64,000 bases of DNA from Mycobacterium avium subsp. avium (GCF_009741445.1 NZ_CP046507.1:3224001-3288000); one strand, 5' to 3'; counted from the stretch's first letter, positions 51,994 through 62,467 are shown. Numbers and translations: made by a program. The notes: generated from the sequence alone by a model not told the origin.

Positions 51994-52010
51994 CATTGAT
52001 GCATCCAATG
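51994..52010. promoter_or_regulatory. Probable VapB operator
   Basis: CATTGATGCATCCAATG: arms CATTG/CAATG around the palindrome GATGCATC, 21 bp upstream of vapB. Position and dyad symmetry suit ribbon-helix-helix autoregulation. Confidence 0.5.
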
Positions 52011-52141
52011 ATGCCACACTTTAAGCGGCATAGCGACGCGCGACGACTGTTGAACAGGCATCGAGATCGATGTTGAACCGGAACCAAACGATGCTTCGGA
52101 TGTCCCTTCACACCGCCTCCGGGAACGTATGCAGCAAGCCG

Positions 52142-53086
52142 TCAGGCGGTCGCGACCTTGTTGGACTTCGTGCGGTTGCAGCGCCAGCACAGAGTCTGAA
52201 GATTGTCGGGAGTAGACATGCCGCCCTTGGAGATGGGCACGATGTGGTCCACCTCGAGAAGTAGGTGAGGTTCAGCCGCGAGCGACACCGAGCAGTACCG
52301 GCAGGTGTAATGATCACGCACCTTTATGGAGTTGCGCAGCCTCGAGGTCATTAGCGCCCGCTGGCCGGCAGCACTCTTTCTCCAGCGAATCTTCTGCGAC
52401 AGTGTCTCGATGAGCGCGTCGATTGCTGGGGTGTCCAACGTGACGGTTGTGCGCTGCGAACTATTTCCGCCGGCACTGACGTACTCAAAGACGTACACAG
52501 GATACGGAACCCTGATCGGGGACAACTCAACACCGACGTGTTTCATAAACTCACCGAAGTAGTGCTTCAAGATGAACGCAGGCGGATTGAAAGACTTGGT
52601 GATGCTCGCCTCGCGCTGCGCAAGGTTGTTGACCGCATCTTCCAGTCGCGTGATGCTATCGCCCAAGTTTTCCACCTCGGCGAGATGGGCCTCGTCAGCT
52701 TTAATTCCAAAGTACTTCATCACGTACTTGAGGGGATCGGCCTTGGCGTTGCGGACAACCTGTAGGGAACAGTTGTGTACGTCCGGCGCTTCGTAATTCG
52801 CTACGTTCCGGTCCCGGCGGTAATTCCAATGGCTGGTGTTCTGAAAAGACGCCAGATGTGCTTGGGCGCCGGCAGATGACGCGCCAAGCCTGAACGACCC
52901 ACCGCTGCGGATCTCCGAGACGTAATCGGCGACCTCGTTGTGCTCGGCGACCACCGATGCGATCTTTTTCTTGTGGGCCAGGAATTCCTCGCTGGCGAAG
53001 TACCGCTCCTTGAGGATGTACAGAATGACCCTGTACAGGACGATGGCCGCAAGCCCAATTAAGACGATCGTTACGAAAGCTTCCAT
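52142..53086 (-). CDS. Membrane-anchored HNH endonuclease
   Basis: A 314-residue protein. One N-terminal membrane helix (TIVLIGLAAIVLYRVILYIL) is followed by a charged, probably coiled region (about residues 25-170), a central domain and a C-terminal HNH module: CRYC, then EVDHIVPISKGG, DNLQTLCWRCN and a closing RTKSNK. The four Cys bind zinc and the His residues form the nuclease site. Codon use and base composition are less GC-rich than the neighbours, suggesting acquisition. It lies between vapBC and ychF, a known variable spot. A role in phage or plasmid defence is plausible but not shown. Confidence 0.85.
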   Translation of the reverse strand: MEAFVTIVLIGLAAIVLYRVILYILKERYFASEEFLAHKKKIASVVAEHNEVADYVSEIRSGGSFRLGASSAGAQAHLASFQNTSHWNYRRDRNVANYEAPDVHNCSLQVVRNAKADPLKYVMKYFGIKADEAHLAEVENLGDSITRLEDAVNNLAQREASITKSFNPPAFILKHYFGEFMKHVGVELSPIRVPYPVYVFEYVSAGGNSSQRTTVTLDTPAIDALIETLSQKIRWRKSAAGQRALMTSRLRNSIKVRDHYTCRYCSVSLAAEPHLLLEVDHIVPISKGGMSTPDNLQTLCWRCNRTKSNKVATA

Positions 53087-53285
53087 GCCGAGTCAAGCAT
53101 CCCTTTGCAGAGTCTTCCGTTTAGCGAACCGGACGGTAGCAAAGCATTACGAGTGGTTTCGGCCTTTTGGCGAGATACCACGTCGCAGCCGAGCGGCTGC
53201 TCAATCGCATCGTCGAGCGTGGGTCTAACGTACGAAAATCGCACCAGCTGCCTGCATATCCCCCACGCTCGGCGGCGGCGCCGAG

Positions 53286-54359
53286 CTACACGTTGAACCG
53301 GAACTCGACCACGTCGCCGTCGGCCATGACGTAGTCCTTGCCCTCCATCCGGACCTTGCCGGCGGCCTTGGCCGCCGCCATCGACCCCGCGGCGATCAGG
53401 TCGTCGTAGGAGACGATTTCGGCTTTGATGAAACCCTTTTCGAAGTCGCTGTGAATCACCCCGGCGGCCTTCGGCGCGGTATCGCCCTGGTGAATCACCC
53501 ACGCCCGCGCCTCTTTGGGCCCCGCGGTCAGGAACGTCTGCAGCCTCAGCGTGTGAAAACCGGCCCGCGCCAACGCATCCAGGCCGCGCTCGGTCTGCCC
53601 GATCGACTCCAGCAACTCCGCCGCCGACTCGTCGTCGAGTTCGATCAGCTCGGATTCGATGGCCGCGTCCAGGAACACCGCGTCGGCCGGCGCGACCAGC
53701 TCGCGCAGCTCGGCGATGCGCGCGGGATCGGTCAGCACCGACTCGTCGGCGTTGAAGACATAGAGAAAAGGCTTGGTGGTCAACAGGTTCAGCTCGCGCA
53801 GCAGGGAGGTGTCGGTGCCCGCGCTGAACAGCGTCTTGCCCCCGTTCAGCGTCTCCTGCGCGGCCAGCGCCGCCTCGTAGACCGGCCGGCGCTCCTTGGA
53901 GGTGCGGGCCTCCTTCTCCAGCCGGCCCGCCGCGCGCTCCAGCGTCTGCAGGTCGGCTAGGATCAGCTCGGTCTCGACGACCTCGATGTCGGACCTGGGG
54001 TCCACCTGCCCGGCGACGTGGGTGACGTCATCGTCGGCGAACACCCGCACCACCTGGCAGATGGCGTCGCATTCGCGAATGTGGGCCAGGAACTTGTTGC
54101 CCAGCCCCGCCCCCTCGGAGGCGCCCTTGACCAGGCCGGCGATGTCGACGAAGGTGACCGGCGCCGCCACGATGCGCTCGGACTTGAACATCTCGGCCAG
54201 CTTGTCCAGCCGCGGGTCGGGCAGCGGCACCACGCCCTCGTTGGGCTCGATCGTCGCGAACGGATAGTTGGCCGCGACCACGTTGTTCCGGGTCAACGCG
54301 TTGAACAAGGTCGACTTGCCGACATTGGGCAGGCCCACTATTCCCAGGCTCAGGCTCAC
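53286..54359 (-). CDS. ychF: Redox-regulated ATPase YchF
   Basis: A 357-residue Obg-family P-loop NTPase. [14 protein letters not shown] is G1, [12 protein letters not shown]3, and NADE takes the place of the NKxD specificity motif, explaining the ATP preference. The C-terminal TGS domain includes [20 protein letters not shown] and ends [11 protein letters not shown]. YchF associates with ribosomes and stress responses. Equivalent to Rv1112. Confidence 0.97.
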   Translation of the reverse strand: MSLSLGIVGLPNVGKSTLFNALTRNNVVAANYPFATIEPNEGVVPLPDPRLDKLAEMFKSERIVAAPVTFVDIAGLVKGASEGAGLGNKFLAHIRECDAICQVVRVFADDDVTHVAGQVDPRSDIEVVETELILADLQTLERAAGRLEKEARTSKERRPVYEAALAAQETLNGGKTLFSAGTDTSLLRELNLLTTKPFLYVFNADESVLTDPARIAELRELVAPADAVFLDAAIESELIELDDESAAELLESIGQTERGLDALARAGFHTLRLQTFLTAGPKEARAWVIHQGDTAPKAAGVIHSDFEKGFIKAEIVSYDDLIAAGSMAAAKAAGKVRMEGKDYVMADGDVVEFRFNV

Positions 54360-54489
54360 AGGGAATCAAGTCTAGGGGCCCGGCGCCGGCGACCATCCGG
54401 GCGACCATTCCTGCGCCACGCCGTGGCACGCCCGCGATCGCTACGAGGTATTTACGAGCCTTTCGGTCCATTCCCGGTACGGTCTACAT

Positions 54490-55683
54490 GTGTCAGCACA
54501 GCGGGCAAGTTCGACGGTGGCGAGCGCCCACCGTTCGATCCACCCAAACATCCCAGGCCTCCCCTGGTACGCGGCCGTGCTTGTCGCCGTCACCGCGACC
54601 GCCATCGGCTATGGAATCGACGCTGGTCACAAGGAGCTGACCCACGTCTTCGCGGGCTTCTATATAGCCGGTTGCGTGGCGGCGGTGCTGGCGGTGCGCC
54701 AGGACGGCATCTTCACCACGATCATCCAGCCGCCGCTGATCCTGTTCTGCGCGGTGCCCGGGGCCTACTGGTTGTTCCACGACGCCAAGGTGGGCCGGCT
54801 CAAAGACCTGCTGATCAACTGCGGCTATCCGCTGATCGAGCGGTTCCCGCTGATGCTGGGTACCGCCGGCGCCGTGCTGGCGATCGGCTTGGTCCGCTGG
54901 TATTTCGGGCACGGTCAACGGTCGACGACGGCGGCCGGCTCCGACGACGCCGCCGCCGGCCCCAGTGTCGACATCCAGTCCCTCGTCGGCGGCCTGGTGG
55001 CCAAGGTGCGGGCGGCGCTGCACCCCGACTCCGACGGCGATACCACCGAGGAGAGCGCACAGCGGCGCCGCACCCGCCGGTCGGGCTCGTCGTCGAGAAC
55101 GCGGCGCACCGCGCGCAGCACTCGCTCGTCGGCAAGCAGTTCGCGTACCCGCTCGCGGCATGCGCGCCCGCCGCTGGACGACGCCGCCGAACCGGCCGAA
55201 CGCCCCGAACGGCCGCGGCGCGCCGCCCGGCGCAGCGCGGCGGCCCGCAACTACGACACCGCCGGCCGCAACTACGACGCCGCCGAACCGCCGCGGCGCA
55301 CGCGCCGCCGCCCCCGGCCCGACGCCGACCCCGAGCTGCGCGGCCAACCACCGCGCGAGCCGCGTCGCGAGCCGCGGCCCCGGCGCAGTCCCTACGAACG
55401 ACCCGTGCCGCGCAGCAGCCGTTTCGACGGCTACGACCCGCCGAGCGGGCCGGAGAACCTGGGCCGCTACGACACCCCCGAGCCGCCGTATGAGCCCCGG
55501 CGCCGCCGCCCCGCGTCGACCGGCGCCAACGGGACGCATCACCCCATCTCGCAGGTCCGCTACCGCGGCGCCGCCGCGCCGGGCCAGCCGCGAGAACCGC
55601 ACACCGAGCGCCGCACCCGTTCGCGGACGCCGGGCCGGACGCAGGGTCGGCCGCCGGCGGAGTCCTGGGAGTACGACGCCTGA
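54490..55683 (+). CDS. Membrane protein with DUF6542-type N terminus and long disordered tail
   Basis: A 397-residue protein. The first about 140 residues hold four membrane helices (YAAVLVAVTATAIGYGI; VFAGFYIAGCVAAVLAV; TIIQPPLILFCAVPGAYWLF; LMLGTAGAVLAIGLVRWYF). The rest is Arg/Pro/Ala-rich and probably disordered and cytosolic, containing direct repeats such as RNYDTAGRNYDAAEPP. GTG start. Occupies the Rv1111c position between ychF and ispH. Function unknown; such basic tails may bind nucleic acid or envelope-synthesis proteins. Confidence 0.8.
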   Translation: MSAQRASSTVASAHRSIHPNIPGLPWYAAVLVAVTATAIGYGIDAGHKELTHVFAGFYIAGCVAAVLAVRQDGIFTTIIQPPLILFCAVPGAYWLFHDAKVGRLKDLLINCGYPLIERFPLMLGTAGAVLAIGLVRWYFGHGQRSTTAAGSDDAAAGPSVDIQSLVGGLVAKVRAALHPDSDGDTTEESAQRRRTRRSGSSSRTRRTARSTRSSASSSRTRSRHARPPLDDAAEPAERPERPRRAARRSAAARNYDTAGRNYDAAEPPRRTRRRPRPDADPELRGQPPREPRREPRPRRSPYERPVPRSSRFDGYDPPSGPENLGRYDTPEPPYEPRRRRPASTGANGTHHPISQVRYRGAAAPGQPREPHTERRTRSRTPGRTQGRPPAESWEYDA

Positions 55684-55699
55684 CGTCAGCCTGAGGCGA

Positions 55700-56698
55700 T
55701 CAGCGCGCTGAGCGGATCTCCCGCGGCAACGCGAACACCAGGGTCTCCTGCGCCGTCGTCACCGGTTGCACCACGTCGAAGCCGCACTCGGCCAGCCGCT
55801 CGAGCACGCCTTGCACCAAGACCTCGGGGACGGACGCGCCCGAGGTGACGCCCACCGTGGTGACGCCTTCCAGCCACGCGGGGTCGATGTCGTCGGCCCA
55901 GTCCACCAGGTGGGCCGCACCGGCCCCGCCGCCCAGCGCCACTTCCACCAGCCGCACCGAGTTCGACGAGTTGCGCGAGCCGACAACGATCACCAGGTCG
56001 CATTCCGGCGCCATCGCCTTGACCGCCACCTGGCGGTTCTGGGTCGCGTAGCAGATGTCGTCACTCGGCGGGTCCTGCAGCTTGGGGAACCGCTGCCGGA
56101 GCCGCTCGACGATCTCCATGGTCTCGTCGACCGACAGCGTGGTCTGCGACAGCCACACCACCTTGTCCTCGTCGCGGACCGTCACGTTGTCCACCGCGGC
56201 CACCCCGTCGACCAGCTGCACATGGTCGGGCGCCTCCCCGGCGGTGCCGACCACCTCCTCGTGGCCCTCGTGGCCGATCAGCAGGATGTCGTAGTCGTTG
56301 CGGGCGAACCGGCGCGCCTCGTTGTGCACCTTGGTCACCAGCGGGCAGGTGGCGTCGATGGTGTGCAGGTTGCGTTCGGCGGCCGCGGCGTGCACCGTCG
56401 GCGCCACGCCGTGCGCGGAGAACACCACGATCGCCCCTTCGGGAACCTCGTCGGTCTCCTCGACGAACACCGCGCCGGCCTTCTCCAAGGTGCTGACCAC
56501 GTGCCGGTTGTGCACGATCTCGTGGCGCACGTACACCGGCGGGCCGTGCTTCTCCAGTGCGCGCTCCACGGTTTCCACGGCCCGGTCCACGCCCGCGCAG
56601 TATCCGCGCGGCTCGGCCAGGAGCACGCGCTTGCGGGACGGGTTGACGGCTACGGAGCTGGATGCGCCGGGAATCCCCATGTCGACGGTCGGCGGCAT
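55700..56698 (-). CDS. ispH: 4-hydroxy-3-methylbut-2-enyl diphosphate reductase
   Basis: A 332-residue iron-sulfur enzyme, the last step of the non-mevalonate isoprenoid pathway, making IPP and DMAPP. Three cluster Cys are in [25 protein letters not shown] and [12 protein letters not shown]; the catalytic Glu-Thr segment is [15 protein letters not shown] 56698 ([11 protein letters not shown]) aligns with M. tuberculosis LytB2 as I remember it, so the upstream GTG is not used. Confidence 0.96.
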   Translation of the reverse strand: MPPTVDMGIPGASSSVAVNPSRKRVLLAEPRGYCAGVDRAVETVERALEKHGPPVYVRHEIVHNRHVVSTLEKAGAVFVEETDEVPEGAIVVFSAHGVAPTVHAAAAERNLHTIDATCPLVTKVHNEARRFARNDYDILLIGHEGHEEVVGTAGEAPDHVQLVDGVAAVDNVTVRDEDKVVWLSQTTLSVDETMEIVERLRQRFPKLQDPPSDDICYATQNRQVAVKAMAPECDLVIVVGSRNSSNSVRLVEVALGGGAGAAHLVDWADDIDPAWLEGVTTVGVTSGASVPEVLVQGVLERLAECGFDVVQPVTTAQETLVFALPREIRSAR

Positions 56699-56787
56699 GG
56701 CATCCAGGGTACGTTCTGCCGACACGGGCTTGCCAGCTCGCGCCGGCGGGCTTGGAGTTAGCCGCCGCTTGAGGCAATCTTGGACCC

Positions 56788-57384
56788 ATGGCTACTGCAC
56801 CGTATGGAGTTCGGCTGCTGGTCGGCGCGGCGACAGTCGCCGTTGAGGAGACCATGCGGCTGCCGAAAACCATCCTGATGTATCCGATGACGCTGGCCAG
56901 CCAGGCCGCCCACATCGTGATGCGCTTTCAGCAGAACCTCGCAGAGCTGGTGATCAAGGGGGACAGCACCCTCGAATCCATCTTTCCGCCCAAGGACGAG
57001 AAGCCGGAATGGGCGACCTTCGACGAGGACATCGACGACGCGGCCGACGGCTACGCCAACCCGGCCGACGGCAGTGAGGGCGAGCGCCGGGCCGAGGGCC
57101 GATTCGCGCTCTACTCGGTGGCCGACGCGCACGACGACGCCAGCGCCCTGACCAGGTCGGCCCGCCCGTCCGCGAAGCCGGCGGCCGAGGCGTCGGTCCC
57201 GACACCGGCGGTGGTCACCGAACTGGACTACTCGGCGCTGACGCTGGCCCAGCTGCGGGCCCGGCTGCAATCGCTGAGCGTGGACGAACTCGAGGCGCTG
57301 CTGGCCTACGAGCAGGCCACCAAGGGCCGGGCGCCGTTTCAGACGCTGCTGGCCAACAGGATCACCCGCGCGAACGCGAAGTGA
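56788..57384 (+). CDS. Rv1109c-like amphipathic protein, possibly lipid droplet-associated
   Basis: A 198-residue protein starting [20 protein letters not shown]. The N-terminal 60 residues are amphipathic to hydrophobic ([23 protein letters not shown], cited only in part as [15 protein letters not shown]), the middle is acidic and disordered, and the C-terminal [21 protein letters not shown] is a conserved short helical motif. The family is conserved beside xseA in mycobacteria. The lipid-droplet name is from memory of database labels and unverified. Its stop overlaps the xseA start (GTGA). Confidence 0.7.
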   Translation: MATAPYGVRLLVGAATVAVEETMRLPKTILMYPMTLASQAAHIVMRFQQNLAELVIKGDSTLESIFPPKDEKPEWATFDEDIDDAADGYANPADGSEGERRAEGRFALYSVADAHDDASALTRSARPSAKPAAEASVPTPAVVTELDYSALTLAQLRARLQSLSVDELEALLAYEQATKGRAPFQTLLANRITRANAK

Positions 57385-58628
57385 CCCGGGCCGCTACCTC
57401 CGAACCGAACTCCGCCGAGAACCCATTTCCGGTGCGCGCGGTGGCAATTCGGGTCGCGAGCTGGATCGACAGGCTGGGCACGGTATGGGTGGAGGGTCAG
57501 CTGGCCCAGGTGTCGCTGCGGCCGGACTCCAAAACCGTGTTCATGGTGCTGCGTGACCCGGCCGCCGACATGTCGCTGACCGTGACCTGCCCGCGCGACC
57601 TGGTGCTCAACGCCCCGGTGAAACTGGCCGAAGGCACCCAGGTGGTGGTGTGCGGCAAGCCCTCGTTCTACACCGGCCGGGGCACGTTTTCGCTGCGGCT
57701 GTCCGAGATCCGCGCCGTCGGGGTGGGCGAACTGCTGGCCCGCATCGAGCGGCTACGCCGACTGCTGGACGCCGAAGGGCTTTTCGACCCTCGCCTCAAG
57801 CGGCCAATTCCCTTCCTGCCCAACATGATCGGGCTGATCACCGGCCGGGCGAGCGCCGCCGAGCGGGACGTGAAAACCGTCGCGGCGGGGCGCTGGCCCG
57901 CGGTGCGTTTCGCCGTGCGCAACACCGCGGTGCAGGGACCCAACGCGGTCGCGCAGATCGTGGAGGCCCTGCGCGAACTCGACCGGGACCCCGAGGTCGA
58001 CGTCATCGTGCTCGCCCGCGGCGGCGGCAGCGTGGAGGACCTGTTGCCGTTCTCCGACGAGACGCTGTGCCGCGCCATCGCCGCCTGCCGCACCCCGGTG
58101 ATCAGCGCGGTCGGTCACGAACCCGACAACCCGCTGTGCGATCTGGTCGCCGACGTGCGCGCGGCCACCCCCACCGACGCCGCGAAGAAGGTGGTGCCCG
58201 ACACCGCGGCCGAACAGCGGCTGATCGACGACCTGCGGCGGCGCAGCGCACAGGCGTTGCGCAACTGGGTATCTCGCGAGCAACGCGCGCTGGCCCAGAT
58301 CCGCAGCCGCCCGGTGCTGGCCGAGCCGCTGCGCGCGTTGACCGCACGCGCCGAGGAGGTGCACCGCGCCCGGTCGGCGATTCGGCGCGACGTCACCCGG
58401 TTGACCGCCGCCGAAACCGAGCGGATCGGCCACCTGCGCGCCCGGCTGGCGACATTGGGCCCGGCGGCCACCCTGGCCCGCGGTTACGCCGTGGTGCAGA
58501 CCGTCGGCGCCGGCGGCCCCCACGTGCTGCGTACGGTCGGCGACGCGCCGGCGGGCACCCGGCTGCGGGTCCGGGTCGCCGACGGCGCCGTGGCGGCGCT
58601 GAGCGAGGGACCGACCGATGGCGAATAA
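57381..58628 (+). CDS. xseA: Exodeoxyribonuclease VII large subunit
   Basis: A 415-residue subunit with an N-terminal OB-fold ([20 protein letters not shown]), the catalytic region ([55 protein letters not shown]) and a C-terminal helical part that binds XseB. With XseB it degrades single-stranded DNA from either end in repair and recombination. Operon with the upstream Rv1109c-like gene and downstream xseB, overlapping both. Confidence 0.96.
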   Translation: MTRAATSEPNSAENPFPVRAVAIRVASWIDRLGTVWVEGQLAQVSLRPDSKTVFMVLRDPAADMSLTVTCPRDLVLNAPVKLAEGTQVVVCGKPSFYTGRGTFSLRLSEIRAVGVGELLARIERLRRLLDAEGLFDPRLKRPIPFLPNMIGLITGRASAAERDVKTVAAGRWPAVRFAVRNTAVQGPNAVAQIVEALRELDRDPEVDVIVLARGGGSVEDLLPFSDETLCRAIAACRTPVISAVGHEPDNPLCDLVADVRAATPTDAAKKVVPDTAAEQRLIDDLRRRSAQALRNWVSREQRALAQIRSRPVLAEPLRALTARAEEVHRARSAIRRDVTRLTAAETERIGHLRARLATLGPAATLARGYAVVQTVGAGGPHVLRTVGDAPAGTRLRVRVADGAVAALSEGPTDGE

Positions 58629-58866
58629 CAAGAAGGACGAGCAGGCCGCCGCGGCTACACCTATTAGTCGACTGGGCTATGAGGCGTGCCGGGGCGAACT
58701 GATCGAGGTCGTGCGGCAACTGGAACAGGGCGGCCTGGACCTGGACGCGTCGCTGAACTTGTGGGAAAGAGGCGAACAGCTGGCTAAACGCTGTGAAGAG
58801 CACTTAGCTGGAGCGCGCAAGAGAATCGAAGACGCCCTCGCCGCGGGCGAGGCTGACGACGACTGA
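58618..58866 (+). CDS. xseB: Exodeoxyribonuclease VII small subunit
   Basis: An 82-residue helical subunit: [20 protein letters not shown] and [20 protein letters not shown] are the two family helices. Several subunits coat each XseA. Starts 11 bp inside xseA and ends 61 bp before the HSD gene. Confidence 0.95.
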   Translation: MANNKKDEQAAAATPISRLGYEACRGELIEVVRQLEQGGLDLDASLNLWERGEQLAKRCEEHLAGARKRIEDALAAGEADDD

Positions 58867-58910
58867 ATTCGACCCTATTGGAGAGCTTCGTTGCCACACT
58901 TTTTCGAAAC

Positions 58911-58924
58911 TGGAACACGTTTCA
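58911..58924. promoter_or_regulatory. KstR-type operator before the 3beta-HSD gene
   Basis: TGGAACACGTTTCA matches TnnAACnnGTTnnA exactly and ends 3 bp before the ATG at 58928, so a bound repressor would block initiation or a very short leader. The site separates xseB from the sterol gene and indicates independent, sterol-responsive control. Confidence 0.75.
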
Positions 58925-58927
58925 GTT

Positions 58928-60028
58928 ATGATCGGCCCCATGGGTGATCCATCGCTGACGGCCGAACTGGGTCGCGTTCTGGTCACCGGGGGCTCCGGGT
59001 TCGTCGGCGCCAACCTGGTGACCACCCTGCTCGAGCGCGGATATCAGGTTCGCTCCTTCGACCGCGCCCCCTCGCCGCTGCCGGCGCACCCACACCTGGA
59101 GGTGCTGCAGGGCGACATCACCGACGCCGGTGTGTGCGCCGCCGCGGTCGAGGGCATCGACACGATCTTTCACACCGCGGCGATCATCGACCTGATGGGC
59201 GGCGCCTCGGTCACCGAGGAGTACCGGCAGCGCAGCTTCGCGGTGAACGTCGGCGGCACCGAGAATCTGGTCCGTGCCGGGCAGGCGGCCGGCGTGCAGC
59301 GCTTCGTCTACACCTCGTCGAACAGCGTCGTCATGGGCGGCCAGAACATCGTCGGCGGCGACGAGACCTTGCCCTACACCGACCGGTTCAACGACCTCTA
59401 CACCGAGACCAAGGTGCTCGCCGAGCGATTCGTCTTGGGCCAGAACGGCGTTGACGGCATGCTGACGTGTGCGATCCGGCCCAGCGGCATCTGGGGCCGG
59501 GGCGACCAAACCATGTTCCGCAAGCTGTTCGAAAGCGTGATCGCCGGCCACGTCAAGGTGCTGATCGGCCGCAAATCCGCCCGGTTGGACAACTCCTACG
59601 TGCACAACCTGATTCACGGTTTCATCCTGGCGGCCCAGCACCTGACGCCCGGCGGCACCGCGCCCGGTCAGGCGTACTTCATCAACGACGCCGAGCCGAT
59701 CAACATGTTCGAGTTCGCCCGGCCGGTGGTCGAGGCCTGCGGCGTGAACTGGCCCCGGGTCCGGGTCAACGGCCCCATCGTGCGCGCGGCGATGACGGGT
59801 TGGCAGCGGCTGCATTTCAGGTTCGGGATCCCGGCGCCGCTGCTCGAGCCGCTCGCGGTCGAGCGGCTGTATCTGGACAACTTCTTCTCCATCGCCAAGG
59901 CCTCGCGCGACCTCGGCTATCAGCCGCTGTTCACCACCGAGCAGGCGATGTCGGAATGCCTGCCGTACTACGTCGGCATGTTCGAACAGATGAAGCGACA
60001 AGCCTTGGCGGGCAAGGCATCCGCCTAG
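58928..60028 (+). CDS. 3beta-hydroxysteroid dehydrogenase/isomerase (Rv1106c-like)
   Basis: A 366-residue extended SDR that oxidises cholesterol to cholest-4-en-3-one, the first step of ring degradation in mycobacteria. VLVTGGSGFVGANLVTTLL is the NAD loop, YTSSNSVVMGG and DLYTETKVLAERF hold Ser and Tyr-x-x-x-Lys, and AIRPSGIWGRGDQTMF is a sterol dehydrogenase signature. It closely resembles Rv1106c. ATG 58940 is an alternative start. A KstR-type site lies immediately upstream. The last bases overlap the stop of the convergent esterase (CTAG shared). Confidence 0.94.
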   Translation: MIGPMGDPSLTAELGRVLVTGGSGFVGANLVTTLLERGYQVRSFDRAPSPLPAHPHLEVLQGDITDAGVCAAAVEGIDTIFHTAAIIDLMGGASVTEEYRQRSFAVNVGGTENLVRAGQAAGVQRFVYTSSNSVVMGGQNIVGGDETLPYTDRFNDLYTETKVLAERFVLGQNGVDGMLTCAIRPSGIWGRGDQTMFRKLFESVIAGHVKVLIGRKSARLDNSYVHNLIHGFILAAQHLTPGGTAPGQAYFINDAEPINMFEFARPVVEACGVNWPRVRVNGPIVRAAMTGWQRLHFRFGIPAPLLEPLAVERLYLDNFFSIAKASRDLGYQPLFTTEQAMSECLPYYVGMFEQMKRQALAGKASA

Positions 60029-61569
60029 CGGAAGCTGACCATCTCACTGCCCCAGGCGGCACGGGCCTTGGCGTCCACGTCGTGGGCCAGCACGTCGTTC
60101 TTGCCGATGATCAGGCAGGCGCGGTCCTGCTCCTGATACGGCGCCCACTCCGGGCTGCCGGCAGGGCCCGCCGGTTTCGCGTGCGCGGCGAAGTTGATCC
60201 ATCGGGTCCGTACCCGCTTGGACACCGCCTTGGCGGTCTTGCTGCCGCCGAGCTTGAGGGTGGGATCCTTGGGCGCACCGAGAGTGCCCCAGACATAAGG
60301 CAATTCGGTGGCGTGCGCGGCCTTGACCATCAGCAGCCTCAGCAGCGGGGTGGAGTAGTCGAACCGGTACAGATACACCGGCGCCACCCGGGCGTGCCCC
60401 TCGGCGAGCCACACCGACGGCATCCGGAAGCCCACGTCGGTGGCGATGCTCAAATACCTTGCCCTGCGCCGGAATCGGGAATAGGCGGAGCCGATCTGCT
60501 TTTCGGTGGGCAGCTGCAAGTCGGGTTGTTCGGCGGCGATCTGGTTGAACATCGAGGCGATGGCGTGCGGGGTGATCGGCATCAGCGCCGAGCGCATCAG
60601 CCGGAACAGCGCCGCCTCGTGCTGGTTGGTACCGATGATCAGCGGCACCGGGTGCGAGCCGCCCTGTTGTGCCACCTTCACCGGATAGTCGGCCAGCACG
60701 TCGCCGTCGACGATCGGGACGAACGCCAGCGTCCCCGGATTGCGCACCGGCACTTCGTCGAACACCTGTTGGGAGGCGGCCAGGATCGCCGCCATCGGCA
60801 TGTCGATCAGCCGTCGTGACTCCGATGCGGTGATGCCCAGCTTGCCCAGGAAGGCTTCGGCGACACGGGCGGCGCGGTCACGGTCGTACACCGAGGTGGC
60901 CGGCGAACTCTGCGCGATGGCAGCGGCGAACAGGCCCGCGGCGGCGGGGCTGGCCAACAGCGTGGTGACGATCCCCGCCCCCGCCGACTCGCCGAACAGG
61001 GTGACCCGCCGCGGGTCGCCGCCGAATGCGGTGATGTTGTCGCGCACCCACTCCAGCGCCGCCAGCACGTCGCGCAGCCCGACGTTGGAGTCGAAGCTGC
61101 GCCCCGCGCTGTTCAGCGCCGACAGGTCGAGAAAGCCGAGCGCGCCGAGCCGGTAGTTGACCGTCACCACCACGACGTCGCCGTGGCTGACCAGCCGGCG
61201 GCCGTCGTAGAGCGTCTGACTGTTCGACCCCAGCACGTAGGCGCCGCCGTGCAGCCACACCATCACCGGCTTGGCGTCCCCGGGTTGGGTGTCGGCGGAT
61301 GCCCAGACGTTGAGCCGCAAGCAGTCTTCGCCTTGGGGCGCACCCAAATCCAGCGGCATGTTCGGGAACACCGGCTGCGGACAGGCGGGGCCGAAGACGG
61401 TGGCGTCGGCCACCTCGGTCCACCGCTCGGGCGGCTGAGGCGCACGGAAGCGCAGGTCGCCGATGGGCGGCGCCGCGTAGCGAATGCCTTTCCACGCCTT
61501 GACACCGTCGACTGCCACGCCCCGGACCGGGCCGTAACCGGTTTCCACCACGAGGTCATCGACCGCCAT
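60025..61569 (-). CDS. Type B carboxylesterase
   Basis: A 514-residue carboxylesterase of the para-nitrobenzyl esterase/cholinesterase family. GIRYAAPPIGDLRF near the start, the oxyanion hole in VMVWLHGGAYVLG, nucleophilic Ser in LFGESAGAGIV, and His in the C-terminal third (AAHATELPYVWGT) are present. No signal peptide. In M. tuberculosis this locus (Rv1104/Rv1105) is, as I recall, broken, whereas here it is one intact gene. Confidence 0.9.
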   Translation of the reverse strand: MAVDDLVVETGYGPVRGVAVDGVKAWKGIRYAAPPIGDLRFRAPQPPERWTEVADATVFGPACPQPVFPNMPLDLGAPQGEDCLRLNVWASADTQPGDAKPVMVWLHGGAYVLGSNSQTLYDGRRLVSHGDVVVVTVNYRLGALGFLDLSALNSAGRSFDSNVGLRDVLAALEWVRDNITAFGGDPRRVTLFGESAGAGIVTTLLASPAAAGLFAAAIAQSSPATSVYDRDRAARVAEAFLGKLGITASESRRLIDMPMAAILAASQQVFDEVPVRNPGTLAFVPIVDGDVLADYPVKVAQQGGSHPVPLIIGTNQHEAALFRLMRSALMPITPHAIASMFNQIAAEQPDLQLPTEKQIGSAYSRFRRRARYLSIATDVGFRMPSVWLAEGHARVAPVYLYRFDYSTPLLRLLMVKAAHATELPYVWGTLGAPKDPTLKLGGSKTAKAVSKRVRTRWINFAAHAKPAGPAGSPEWAPYQEQDRACLIIGKNDVLAHDVDAKARAAWGSEMVSFR

Positions 61570-61650
61570 GCGCACAAAACCTCCTGGAAGAAACTGAAAA
61601 CGGCGTCGCCTCATTATGGTCGATGAGCCGCGCAGCCCGAGGCGGTTCGC

Positions 61651-62454
61651 CTAGCGCGCGCCCAGCCGCTGGGTGAGGAATTCGACCACCCGCTTGCGGG
61701 CCTCGTAGGCGGGGTGGCCGTCGACTTCGCGGACCTCCAGGGTGAGCACCGAGTGCGCCGTCTTGCCGAAGCCGTGTTCGTTGCCCGGGCGCGAGTCGAT
61801 CTCGATCACCTCGAAGGCGTCGCCGAGCCGCTGTTTGAGTGCGGTGAACCGCTCACGCGGCGACGTCCAGTCCTCGCCGAACCGTAAACCCATGGCGCAC
61901 AAGCCCTCATTGGCGCACCGGTCGGCCACGGTGGCCAGCTCGGCCTCGCTCACGCCGGGGTCGCGGCGCCGCGTCGCGCCCAGCGGGAAGGGCACCGACG
62001 GCTGCGACAGCACCGGTGCCAGCACGCTCTCGTCGACCGCGGCGGCCAACGCGAAACCGCCGGTGAAGCATTGGCCGATCACCCCGACCCCGTCACCCGG
62101 CGTCGACGCGTTGAGGTCACGAGCCAACGCCCGCAGGAACAACGCCACCGGCCGCTGCTTGTTGGTGGCGAACGCGGCGAATTCCCTTGCCACGCAGGCC
62201 CTCGTCATGCCCGCGACGAGGTAGCCCGGCGACACCGGCTTGCCCGGCTCACCGAACAGCGACGGCATCGCGACCGTGAAACCGTTGTCCACCAAATGAT
62301 TACCCAGGGCCAACACCCCGGGATGAATCCCCGGCAGCTCCGGAATCAGCACCACGCCCGGGCCCACGCCCTTGCGGTAGACGTCGTGGGTGTAGCCGCC
62401 ACCGCTGAACGGTGCCACCGACCAGCCGGACAGATCAGCCTCTGGTGCAGTCAT
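61651..62454 (-). CDS. Dienelactone hydrolase family protein
   Basis: A 267-residue alpha/beta hydrolase with Cys as nucleophile in GVIGQCFTGGFALAA; the His is in NEHGFGKTAHSV and the acid between them near EIDSRPGNEHG. LIPELPGIHPGVLALG is the oxyanion segment. Substrates are probably lactones or esters. It precedes the divergently unrelated DUF4245 gene's 3' end by 13 bp on the same strand. Confidence 0.9.
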   Translation of the reverse strand: MTAPEADLSGWSVAPFSGGGYTHDVYRKGVGPGVVLIPELPGIHPGVLALGNHLVDNGFTVAMPSLFGEPGKPVSPGYLVAGMTRACVAREFAAFATNKQRPVALFLRALARDLNASTPGDGVGVIGQCFTGGFALAAAVDESVLAPVLSQPSVPFPLGATRRRDPGVSEAELATVADRCANEGLCAMGLRFGEDWTSPRERFTALKQRLGDAFEVIEIDSRPGNEHGFGKTAHSVLTLEVREVDGHPAYEARKRVVEFLTQRLGAR

Positions 62455-62467
62455 GCTCGGCCTTTCG

